Assembly: GCA_018389105.1 (NCBI GenBank)
Contig: JACATO010000689.1
Coordinates: forward strand, 914,501 to 978,500
DNA length: 64,000 nt
Source of the DNA: Nautilus pompilius
Lineage: Eukaryota; Mollusca; Cephalopoda; Nautilida; Nautilidae
Direction: 5' to 3'
Shown here: positions 39,801 to 51,800 of the stretch, in pieces
Layout of the letters: the number at the start of each line of letters is the position of its first letter
Position numbering within the stretch: the stretch's first letter is position 1
Program-made: the position numbers and the translations under genes
Notes under the pieces: generated by a model
What the model saw: the letters and a program-made list of their open reading frames with translations, nothing else
What the model was told of the DNA's origin: nothing
Databases searched by the model: none

Positions 39801-42800
39801 CTGTTTACAGATGAGTCCAGATTTTCGAGATAGTGTGGAGAAGGCCAGAATGAAGGTTTCAAGATGCCAACATTGCTAAACATGACGACTATGGAGATGA
39901 GTCACTGGTGGTGTGTGTGTTGTGTGTGTAGGTGGGGGGTGTTGTAAGCTGTACTGGCAAGATTGACCTCCATGTTTTTCAGAACTGCACCATGACAAGT
40001 TTAAACTATAGCTATGAGATCTTTAATGTTTATGTGAGGCCATATAATGGTTCTAATGTGAATGGTTTCATTCTCATAAATGATAATGCCTATTACCACC
40101 ATAGCCAAAATAGTCAAAAAATACCTAGAGCAAGAAACAATCATCTACAGAGAATGGATAGCTTTTTCTCCAGATCTTAATCCCATCAAACACATTTTGC
40201 ATATGCTTCAGGTTACTGTTCTGAGCAGTCTTGTGCTACCATGAACCTAGCAAGAACTTGGTGATGCTCTCATAGAGAAATGGGACAATCTGGCCTACTC
40301 ATCAGGGAGATGGGACACCAGTGGCAAACTGTCATTCATGTCAGATGCATTCACACAAGATGACCTTCTCAACAAGAATTTGCAACTTTGGAGTAAAAGA
40401 TCAAATTTTGCACAATCTGTCTCAATAAACAAAAATCTTTGTTTTTGAGGAGTGCCTCTATTGACGTGTTGTGATATCATTATTTAATGGCATCTGACAT
40501 TTGCCAATATTAATCTCTTCTTAAATTATAATTTATACACACTCCAGATATGTTTTCTTATGGTACTGCAATACTGACATTGTATATCTCAACCTTTAAC
40601 ACCTTTTGAGTAGTATAGCTTAAATCTGCTACAGTCAATATGTTTTAAAATGTGTCAAATAGATACAGAATTGGGGTTTTATATACAATAGTGAAAATAA
40701 TTATTGAAAGAGAGAAAAACTGAGCATACAATGCAAATAATACATAACAAAATCTCATCTCATGTTTAAAAATTAAATGATCACTAGTACAATCATGTGT
40801 TGATATAGTACATTGTGAATGGTTGTTATGCAATCAAAAAGTGACATAACAGTGAAAGAACTATAAAAGTATAGGAAGTGATATCACTGTAATGTGCTGA
40901 AAATGGCAGCTCTGAGAAGGAAATATCATGTGAAAAGTGTATAGAAATTAGTCTTAGCTAGTGAAGGTTACTCAATGAGGATAGATTGCAGCCTGATTTC
41001 ATGTTTCAGAAAGAGCTATATGGAAGTTACCAAGGAGAATATGCAAAACTGGTACTTTTGAAAGAGACAAGGTTGAGGAAAAAAGCCCATACTCTGCAAA
41101 AGTATTGTTAAGTACTTCAGGGTATGTTCTCTGTATGATGGAAGATGAGCCAGTAGAGAACTTGCAAATGACCTGGCTGCAAGTATGGGTGTTAACATTT
41201 CTTTAAGAACAGTAAGATAAACAGTAACACAAAGTGGCCACTATGGATGTGTAGCTTCCTGAAAAGTCTTTTCTGAGTAGAGGCAAACAAATGACAAGGC
41301 TGAAATGGACAGGAGAAATGAAACAGTGGGATAACCAATCCTTGAAGATTCCTCTTTACAGATGAAGCCAAGGTTAAACTTCTTGGCTATAATCAATGGC
41401 ATTTTGTTTGAAGACAGATGAGGGAGTGGTATAATAGTCAGTGTAAAACAGCTACAGTGAAGCATGGGGATGAATCAATACAAGTGTGGGCTGCACATCA
41501 GCCGAGTGTATCAGTGACTTGCTGAAAATTGATGACATACTAACAGCCAACAGGTACAGGTAGGTCCTCATTTGTGATGCCATTTTCTCAGGAATATGTC
41601 TCATTGCACAAGGATCTATCTTCCAACATGACAATGACTCCAAGCATACAGCCAGTATGATAAAAAATACTATCTGGAACATAAAGAGGCTGACAAAATA
41701 CTAACAGAGACGTCTTGGTCTGCACAATATCCTGATATGAATATCAATGACGTTATATAGGGTTTATAGCTACTGAGAAAGTCAAACAGCAAGAAGATAC
41801 CTTGGATCAGTGTTTTCCAACCTTTTATCTGTCATGCACCCCTTCTCTCACCAGAAATGACTGAATCACCCCCACCCACCCACACCAAACAGGAGTTGGA
41901 TGTTTTGTTGAAAACTTTTATTAACACACTGATATACGTTGTGTTTTGAGGATAATTGCTTAGAATTTAATTCAATGAGAGCCCTGCATTTGATGACATC
42001 TGACTAGAGACGATATACATGGTTCCAGTTTAGTCAGCTTCAGTCGTAGGTCACACCGATCACAAATGTTCAACTATTTCGCTTCTTGGTCAAAATGTCC
42101 ACAATGGCTCTGAATCCACATTCTACTTAATAGGATGTTGGACAGGAAGCACCATCTTTCTTGGGGCTGGATAGTTCTTGGAAGCTTCATCAGTCAACCA
42201 CATCATTAGTTTATTTGTTTTATGAACGACTTTCATAGAGTCATTGTGCTGCATTTCTGCCAGTTCATCTCAGTAACACCTATCAACGTCATCAAGTTGA
42301 CAGAGAAATGGTTGTGTCAACCAGTCCAGAAACTCCATCACTTGCAAATCTGCAAACCAGGTCTTGAATTCAGTGATCAGTGAGGCAACATGGTCACATA
42401 TTACTGTCAAAACACGGTCGCTGATCACACAGTGCAGCAAATGGCTGAAACTGATGAAATCCTTCCTGCCCAGATCTCCTCACCACAGCTCTAACTTGGA
42501 CACAAAGCCAAAAATCTTGCACTCAGACTCAATGATGGTCTTTTTGGTGCCTTGGAGATTGCAGGTTAAAGTATTCAGTTTGTCAAAAATGTCTGTGAGA
42601 TAAAGAGTCATAGCCATCACATCTACACCACGCAGTGGTTCAATAATTTTGAGATCCCAGCAAAACTCGAAAACGGTGTCATAAAGATCGACAAATTGCT
42701 GCAGGCATGGTCCTTTTGAAAGCCAGCGTATTTGAGTGTGGGAAAGCAACCTTACAAACTGCTCCTCTGCATCTCTGCAGAACGCTTTCAAAAGTCTTTG

Positions 42801-45800
42801 TTTTCGGGGTGGCTTTAATGTGGTTGATTACTTTGATGATCGCTGTCATAATCGCACTGAGTTCAGAGGAGAGACTTTTGGCGATGAGATGCTCACAATG
42901 AATGATGCAGTGCACAGAGATCAAAACAGGGTTGTCTCTCTTCAGTAACTGGAGGAATCCATTCCTCTTCCCCATCATCGACGGTGCTCCATCAGCAGCA
43001 CATGCCGGCCCGGTGGGGCAGGTGGTAGCGGGTTAGCTCCGTAAGGGGACCGTTGCTCCTGTACCGGGTTCGATCCCAGGCTGGGGTCGGAGGAGAGTTG
43101 TCGCTGATGATCGCCATAGCGTGAAACAGCTGTACGACATCTCCTTGGTGTCCGACGTGAGAGAGACCTCCCGGGTCCTTGGGGCCCACGGTGTCGGGGG
43201 ACCGGGCCATTTGTCGGCTCGACGAACATCTCTCAGTAATGAGGAGGACTCGACAGAGAACAGGCCACTTGTCTTTACGGGATGCGATGCCATTGCAAGA
43301 ACCTCGTTCGGAAGTCCAACTCGCTCAACAACAACAACAACAATCAGCAGCACATGAGACTATGTTAGCAATGGGAATGTCATGGTCATTAAAAAAACTT
43401 CACAAGCAGCTGGTATATGTCCTGTGCAGTTGCAGTTGTCTCAAATGATTGACAGAACAGCATCTCTTCACTGAAATAAGCTGCCTCTTTGTAACAAATG
43501 TATGCGAGAAGAATACTCCTACTGTCCCTCACCGTTGACTTGTCAAACTAAATGGTAAATGGCCTTTGTCGAAGTTTACAAACGAGTTGATCCACCACAT
43601 CTGAGGCAATCTCATCGATTCTGCGCCGGACGGTGTTGTTGCTAAGCGGTATAATCGACACGGGATCATCCAATCTTTGCAGTACAGTTTTTGTGAACAC
43701 ACGCAGCACAGGTATGATTAAATCCTTGACAATTGTGTGAGCATTTCCACACTTAGCGAATGAGAAGTGAGATTTCATAGCTAGCGACCAGTCCTGCATT
43801 TTGCATGGATGTCTGTGACTTAAACATCGAGAGTATGGTCTTCTGAGCCTGCATCTTGTTCTCATGATTGGTTTTTAGATCCCGGAAATATGATGGGTCT
43901 TTATCAGCGGGCTTCCTGTGTTTGGATCGCAATGTACTTCCAGTTTTGCCAGTTTCATGCAATCATTGCATAAAGTCTGATCACAAAGTAAATACAGCGG
44001 CAGTCTCTCATCAGGTGGAAGGGCGATAAAGCCATACTTCAGATATTCAACTGAGTACTTACGTACTTTCATCTTAGCTGAGCTGGCCATTATATAGGTA
44101 TACCACTCAGTTCGCTCGTGTGCATCCATACTGTCCCATGAAGTCCCTATCCAGCTTTTCTAGCATCCACTCCCAGTGGTGCCAGCCACTGGGAGCATGA
44201 TCCAACCACACCAGTCCCACCGTGTAACAGTCCAAGATCCGGCTCCTGGCCTTTTGCGGCCAGGCCCACTGTCCAGAGTAGTAGGATGACTTCTGGCCTC
44301 TGGCCACCGTCGGCAGTGCGTATTGTTTTGGTGGCAGAGCAACATGATGCTGTTTGGGGCCGGCAACACCAGGGTAAGCTGACCCGGAGGGACTATGACA
44401 TAATCAGGCGACCAATGGCTACACCACCACCATGCCTGTGAGTGGGTTGACTAGACATAGACAAGAATTCATGGTTGTCGCAATGCTGATGCTGAGTACT
44501 ATTTTCAGTGCGTATTTGAATTTGAACATCGTTTTTGGTAGGCATGCATCTCCGCCTTTATAGAACCAGGCAGCACTCCCACATTTGTAATAATAATAAT
44601 AATAATAATTATACCTGATGTATATGAGATCAGGCCTGAAAGGGTCTCTTCAAGCAACATAAGCATTGCATTTTTATACCTTTGGCCCTCACTTCACCAT
44701 CAAAGAGAGGCACGAACCTATTAAATTTTGTTCACCCCTATTTTACCCCACAAGTGCTGTGGACCCCTTGGAATTTGCAATTCACCCCTGTGGGTCCACT
44801 TGGACCCTGGTTGGGAAACATTGCTTGGATGAATAATTGTAGAAAGTGCTACAGGATATTTGGAACAACATTCCAGTCATCCATTGATAACTTCTAAGGA
44901 AGCATGAAAATGAAGTGTCATGCCTCTATATAAAGCAAAGAGTTCATATACCAAATATTAATTGTGCAATTTGTTCATTTTGTTTTGCATATTTGCTGTA
45001 ATAATGAATTTTGTGTGTATTATGCAAGCTAAGTCCAGTGACTTGCTTCCTTTCTGCACATAATTATAACTAATTAATAAGCACAATCTGCAAGCAGTAT
45101 ACAGTATAAAGATACTCCATTATAGAACTAATATCTCAAACCAACTTTATAAAGGTTAAATAAATCAAATACTACATCATACCTGGTTTTTACATCATCA
45201 ATGACTTGAATTATTTGATTTGATATTTAAGATATATATCTATTTTGTCAAAAAAGAGTAATCATTATAAACGAAACATTCCATATATTTTACAGCCAAT
45301 GAATTTGATCAGAGAATTCACAATTCAACTTCCATACCTCCACTACATGAAGCAGAGCCTCTTTTGCCAACATCACTGTAAATGGTAGGATTTGTTTCTG
45401 TAAATATTTGTCATAGATTTCATTCATCAATCTGTTGATCAACTCATCAATAATGCTTTGCACAAATTCCCTGTTCTCATCTTTTTCAATCATAAGATTC
45501 CTGAAAATAATAAAAATATGTTTAATGCTAGTAATAGTCTGATTATTCTGTCTGCTGAGAGGTTTACCTCCTGTTATGCTCTACTAACAACCTGCTGGAC
45601 CTTTCTCACCACAGAACAGATTAGCACATGAAAGAGAATTTGTTTTGATGCTAGATACAGGTGAATGAAGAAAAACCCAACAAAGTAATTTAAAGCAAGG
45701 TAATAAAAATTAAATTTTATATAAAAGATGGTGAAAACCCGAAAATTAAGAAAACAATTTACTCATCCAATTTTATTAATAAACATTGTCAGTATTTAAC

Positions 45801-48800
45801 TACTTCCAAATTCATCACTTTAAACATCTCTAAAATTACTTTCCGTCTGTACCACAAAAGTATGTAGTCAGCTATCTCTAAACTTGTGAGGATTCATCCT
45901 AAACAGAACATTCTTGATGAATTTTTCTTAGTTTATTCACATAAATATATTTTTTAATTCAATGTTATTCAGAAGCTTGTGCTTGTTACAATCCTTTATT
46001 CAGTAAGTTAATATTTAATTAAATTTGTTTAATGTGCAAAGCACTTCATTCTAAAAGATTTATACCTGACACAGACTGAAAAAAAAAAACAAAACAGTTT
46101 AGCATACAAGATTTTTGTTATAAGTTTATTAGATGGCTAAAGCAGGCAGAAGACAACTGACAGCATTTAGCAACATAGGAACTCTAATGCACTATGCCCA
46201 TGCATTATCCTGCATTGTTGTACAGTAAAAACTGAGCAAAACAGATCTAAAGGAAAAATTAAACTGTAGAATTTCTTGTCTTTGTTAATAATATTCAAAG
46301 TGAGTTTGCTTTTTTAAAATTTTCAGCCAACAAATTAATTTGTTTTCCATATCATTATTTTTTTCAAGTCAATAAAAATTCCAAACTACTAATGCAAGGT
46401 TAAGAGAACTCACCAAAATAGCTGAATAACATGCAATAGATTTTCATGTTCACTCAGCTCCAAAGATTCTGGTTCCTCAGTACTTTCTGGTGGTTGTGAT
46501 ACAAAACTTAATTTACTCATCTTTCTCTAAGGTAATTAATTAACAGTGTATGTACATGCCACATAAATCAGTGGCAGCAATTAAGACAAAGTATGTGATA
46601 CAGGCTTATGTAACAATACATATTCAGCACAAAAGTACTTTGAAAGAAACATTTACATTACCAGCTAAACAAATTTTATAGACTTTTGAAGCAAAATAAT
46701 CGCAGATTACCTCATAGAGAAACTATGACATCATATGTTTACACTCTAAAAAGAGGCGATTTTCTGCCAAGTTTTCTTCTCTCTTTCTTCTCAAAATACA
46801 TAAATCAATTATTTTGTTGAAAAAATTACAAAGCCAAAAAATTAAACTAAACTAAATAAAAAACAATAAAATGATTTCTGCACTGTTAAGTATTCTAACA
46901 TGTGTTTCTCAAGTATCCTTCTTGTACATCTATGCTAATTCAGTGTAGAGGTCAAATGTTGTTAAAAGTTCCTGCCAACTAAAAAAAAAAAACATTTGTA
47001 CTATAAAAATGTGGTTGATTGGTGGCAGAAAAATTAGATCTGGACTTTCTACATACTGAAAAGTGTTAAAAATGAGAATCTCTAATAATTTTTTCAACAG
47101 TTTCAGCTTGGGACATCAGAGAAAACTGATATCCGTAAAGAATAATTAAAAAGAAAAACAGATTTTGTAAGTATTAGCAGGTACAGACGGCATCATCATA
47201 GTTAACAGGCTCACACAAAGTTAAATTGCAAACATCTTACTTTCATCCAAAAAGTCAACATTCTGAACATTTAGAAAAAAACTATTTCATGCATGAAACA
47301 ATGTCTCGGTTAAAACTAGAAGTTTGATAAAATGTGATTATTTAGATGAAAAAAGTTATATTTGTAACTAGCTGGGTACCTAGCAATGCATGGGGAAAAA
47401 CGGCTTTTATAAAAATGGTTTTATATCAATTTGAAAAACAGAAATTATTTTTTTAAACACACAATCATTATGAAAATTGAAATGATGCTTATGATACATT
47501 TCTTAACATTCTATAAGCTGTACACTTAAATTTAACTTTGTTCCATAAGAGCTATCCTAATTGAGGTCAATAACTTTCATTAGATGGCTCTGCACTTTAT
47601 TTATGGCCATAGCAAAGCTGAGTTATATAGGGAAGTGGATTCTCTTGAATTCAAAGGGAAGATCGGATGGTACTTTGGAAACATTGGCATAAAAACATCT
47701 TCACCTCGGCTGACTCTAAAATATGAGCCATGAGGGTCTTAATTGTCAATCTTGTGCAGAGCATGGGAGGATCTAAATTTATTAGCAGCATGAAGTAGAT
47801 TACAGGTGCATCTCAAAAAATTAGAATATTGTGGATGAGTTCAATATTTTTTGTCAGTTATTTCAGAAAGTGAAAATTGTATATATTCTAGACTCATTAC
47901 ATGTAAACTAAAATGTTTCAAGCATTTTTTAATTTTAATTTTGATAATTACGGCCTACAGCTGAAAGAAATAGAAAAAGCGTATCTCAAAATATTAGAAT
48001 ATTCTATTTCAAGTTTGAGTAAATCACTATAAATACCATGAATTTCTCAGTCTGGTTCAGTACACATAACCACAATCATGGGAAAGACTGCTGACTTGAC
48101 AGCTGTCCAGAAGACACTCACTGACACTCTCCGCAAGGAGGGTAAGCCACAGAAGGTCATTGTTGAAAGGGCTGGCTGTTCGCAGAGTGTTGTATCAAAG
48201 CATATTCATGGAAAGATGACTGGAAGGGAAAAGTGTGGTAGGACAAGGGGCACAAGAAAGAGGGATGACCGCAGCCTTGAGAGGATTGTCAAGCAAAGCC
48301 GAATCAAGAACTTGGGGGAGCTTCATAAGGAGTGGACTGAGGCTGGAGTCAGTGCATCAAGAGCTGCCACGCACAGATGTGTCCAGGAAATGGGCTACAA
48401 GTGTCGCATTCCTAGTGTCGAGCCACCCCTGAACCAGAGACAACATCAGAAGCGTCTTACCTGGGCTAAGGAGAAAAAGAACTGGACCGTTGCTCAGTGG
48501 TCCAAAGTCCTCTTTTCAGATGAAAGTAAATTTTGCATTTCATTTGGAAATCAAGGTCCCACAGTCTGGAGGAAGAGTGGAGAGGCAGAATCCAAGTTGC
48601 TTGAAGTCCAGTGTGAAGTTTCCACAGTCAGTGATGATTTTGGGTGCCATGCCATCTGCTGGTGTTGGTCCACTGTGTTTTATCAAGTCCAAAGTCAACG
48701 CAACCGTCTACCAGGAGATTTCAGAGCACTTCATGCTTCCGTCTGCTGACAAGCTTTATGGAGATGCTGATTTCCTTTTCCAGCAATACTTGGCACCTGC

Positions 48801-51800
48801 TTACAGTGCCAAAACTACTAGTAACTGGTTTGCTGACCATGGTATTACTGAGCTTGATTGGCCAGCCAACTCGCCTGACCTGAACCCCATAGAGAGTCTA
48901 AGGGGTATTGTCAAGAGGAAGATGAGAGACACCAGACCCAACAATACAAACGAGCTGAAGGCCGCTATCAAAGCAACCTGGGCTTCCATAACACCTCAGC
49001 AGTGCCACAGGCTGATCGCCTCCATGCCACACCACATTGATGCAGTGATTCGTGCAAAAGGAGCCCTGACCAAGTATTGAGTGCATAAATGAACATACTT
49101 TTCAGAAGTTCGACATTTCTATATTAAAAATCTTTTTTTTTTAATTGATCTTATGAAATGTTCTAATATTTTGAGATAGTGGATTTTTGATTTTCATGAG
49201 CTGTAAGCCGTAATCATCAAAATTAAAACAAAAAAAAGGCTTGAAATATTTCACTTTATGTGTAATGAATATAGAATATAAGAAAGTTTCACTGTTTGAA
49301 TTAAATTACGGAAAAAAAAATGAACTCTTCCACGATATTCTAATTTTTTGAGATGCATCTGTATGAGGTGGAACATCAGGGGGTTGAGGGTGTTCAAAAA
49401 TTCAATAGAATAATGAACTATTTGTTCTACATCAGTAGTAGTATCTACAGATTTGTAGGACCTGGTATCTCCTGGGATTAACTGCAGCAGCTCCTGATTC
49501 AGTCAACTAAATCACTTTTAGGAGCCAGAATTTCTCTTTTACTCAGCCAGTCCAAATTCATGAAATGGTCTCTAAGTTGGGGAAAACCTTGCTCTTAAGT
49601 TCCTCCAATGTTTTTGAGGTTTGTCGCACATGGCAGAGTAATTTGCCTATCTTCTCCAGATTCTGTTACAATACCATTAGCAATATCCTGCAGAACAGAA
49701 GCAAATTGTCCTGCTTCTTCATCCCCATGAAGGTGAAATCTCATCTTATTTGTTAACTTTAAGGAGTTAACATGTTGCCACAGTGATGAAGCTTTGATGT
49801 AGGCGTCTAATTCATCTACTTTAGTTATTCTTGGGACAACTAGCAAAGTCTGACAAAAATCTCCTACATGAGCAATGAGAGCCCTTCGTTAGGTCTATCA
49901 TTCTTCTGAAGATCTCGCATCATACAATCAAAAGCTTCAAAAGTACCTTTGTGGGACATGCATTTCATCCCATACAATCAACTTACAATCTTGGAGAAGC
50001 CTGGCTGATGCACTGCCTCTTTAAATGTTTCAGACTGGCTGTTCATTGGTGGTAAGGTTCAGAGCAAGCTAAAAGGTTGCATGAGTAGTTCTCCCCCCAG
50101 TCAATAAAGTTGCTGCAATTCCTGAAGCCACTGCAAGAGCAATTTGATTTCTTTGGCAAATCTTTGCAAGGACCAAATTGGTTACAAAGGTCTTCCCTGC
50201 ACCTCTTGGAGCATGAAGGAAAAAACGGACCTCCAAAATGGGAATTGATGGATTGGAGAATTATATCATATGCAATCTTTTAATCAGCAATTAATTTCTC
50301 ATTTTCTTCAAGGAATTTTTCAAGCTCTGCAAATCATAAGAAGTTTCCCTTAATATTTCCATTGAAAGAGAATTCTCTTCTTTTCTACTGGATGCTGGAA
50401 CTCCATAATCTTTCAGGTCTTTCCCTTCCAAAGACCAAACTTTGTCCTCAATTTTAATCAGGGCTTTGTTTAAAATGGAATCTAGAAATTCAGCCTCTTG
50501 ATGTTGTTTGAGCCAAATAAAGGGAATCTTCACTAAAGTTTTCTTTGTGGTTGGTCCAGAGAAAGGAAGGATGGGCTATGTCATTGGTGCGCAGCATGAT
50601 TGCAGAGAGATTTCTCAATTGGGAATGTGACTGACTTACACTTGCTTCAGTGATGGCTTCATTGCAATGACCATCATCCTTAAGGAATCTTCTTAAGTAA
50701 CATGCCTGCCTGAATGTGTCACAAACTCGACCATCCAGTTTTTAAATAATCAAGAGAGGTTGGTCCTTTTACATGGTAAAGCACTGAACATGAATACATC
50801 TGAAGAGTGTGTCTGGATGTCCTTCAACTAAAGTTCTTTGAGCTCTTCTCTTCCAACTCTTCTTGGTAGACTACCAAGTGTAATAATGAGGTACCTCATG
50901 ATACAAAAGAGTCCTTACAAATGAATCTCCCCAATTTAATTTGAAGAATGCTATTAGAGTGGTCTTTCTTGGAGCAAGGGCTTGTTGACCTGCTGTTTCT
51001 TCAGTTAAGTAGATCCTTTTATGATTCTCTAAGTGCACTGCAAGCTGGACAACATTTGAATTTCTTTCATCCACCAAGCTGCTTCACATATCTTGTCATT
51101 TGACGGTTTGTAATTTCATCCTTTGGGTTGACTTCTGTACCAAAGATGGCCATATCAGATCCTTTGTGTACATATTTGCAAATGTAACTGATTAACTTTA
51201 CTGAATTGAAAAAACTCAACATTTATATATGCGACTGAAAGTTCTTTGAGAAGTAAGCATTATGGGACAACCCATCTGCTGCCTATTTCTTATTTTTGCA
51301 TTGCGTACTTTCATGATGTAGCTGAATCTTCCTTCTCCAGGCTTTCTTCTTCTGTACAGAGGATATCCATCATGTCCTGTTTGTGTCTCCTGGAGAAAAC
51401 TTCTTGGTCACTTATATGTACAAAGGTCATCTTTCATGCAAGGGGAATTATGATTTAAATTACTGTAGGATCCACGAACCTTTTGACATTTGACAATGTC
51501 AAGCAATGCTGGATCAGAATCAGGCAGTTCAGCACTTATGAAGTCATCAATTTCATTGGCATGAACTTTTTATTTAAGCCATATAAGGATATGAATGTAA
51601 AGCAAGCCTCTCTTTTTCCATGCTACCATGTACAATCAACACCATAAAGCTCCAAAAATCTCTCTCTTTGTCAAGAGAGCCAACAATTTATTTACCTTTT
51701 GTTTGAAAACTCTGGCAGTGATATCATGAAAAATATGAGGCTGCTGACCCACGAAAAGTTTCCTCTTGATTTCATCCCATTTAGGATTGGAAGTAAATGT

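Larger units (their letters stand above)
41808..44823 (-). mobile_element. hAT transposon (ZBED5/SCAND3-like), degenerate
   Basis: The ends are CAGTGTTTTCCAACC and GGTTGGGAAACATTG. A target duplication CTTGGAT lies at 41,801-41,807 and 44,824-44,830; the next base outward differs, so the usual 8 bp shows as 7. The - strand transposase starts near 44,090 with M-A-S-S-A-K-M-K-V, then a BED-like Cys block. L-S-N-N-T-V-R-R-R-I-D-E-I lies near 43,630, and the hAT core with H-C-I-I-H-C-E-H near 42,900. W-L-S-K-G lies near 42,720. Frameshifts break it, and a SINE sits in it. It inserted into Tc1 copy 2. Confidence 0.85.
40686..45083 (+). mobile_element. Tc1-family element, copy 2 (split by a hAT)
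   Basis: Same family as copy 1 but inverted relative to it. A TA and a decayed version of the CAGTATTGGAAATAA end start it at 40,686. It has F-T-D-E-A (first catalytic Asp) near 41,350 and a block homologous to copy 1 through 41,800. The sequence resumes at 44,824 after the insert, and a decayed end lies near 45,065-45,083. Without the insert it is about 1.4 kb. The right boundary is approximate. Confidence 0.75.

Noticed and set aside
43005-43090. A true tRNA gene
   Set aside because: A B box is present but the acceptor and anticodon arms do not pair as a tRNA, and the unit continues into a SINE body with a tail and target duplication.
42975-43448. Cluster of overlapping frames on both strands
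   Set aside because: All lie in the GC-rich SINE, whose tRNA head, CAA tail and target duplication explain the sequence.
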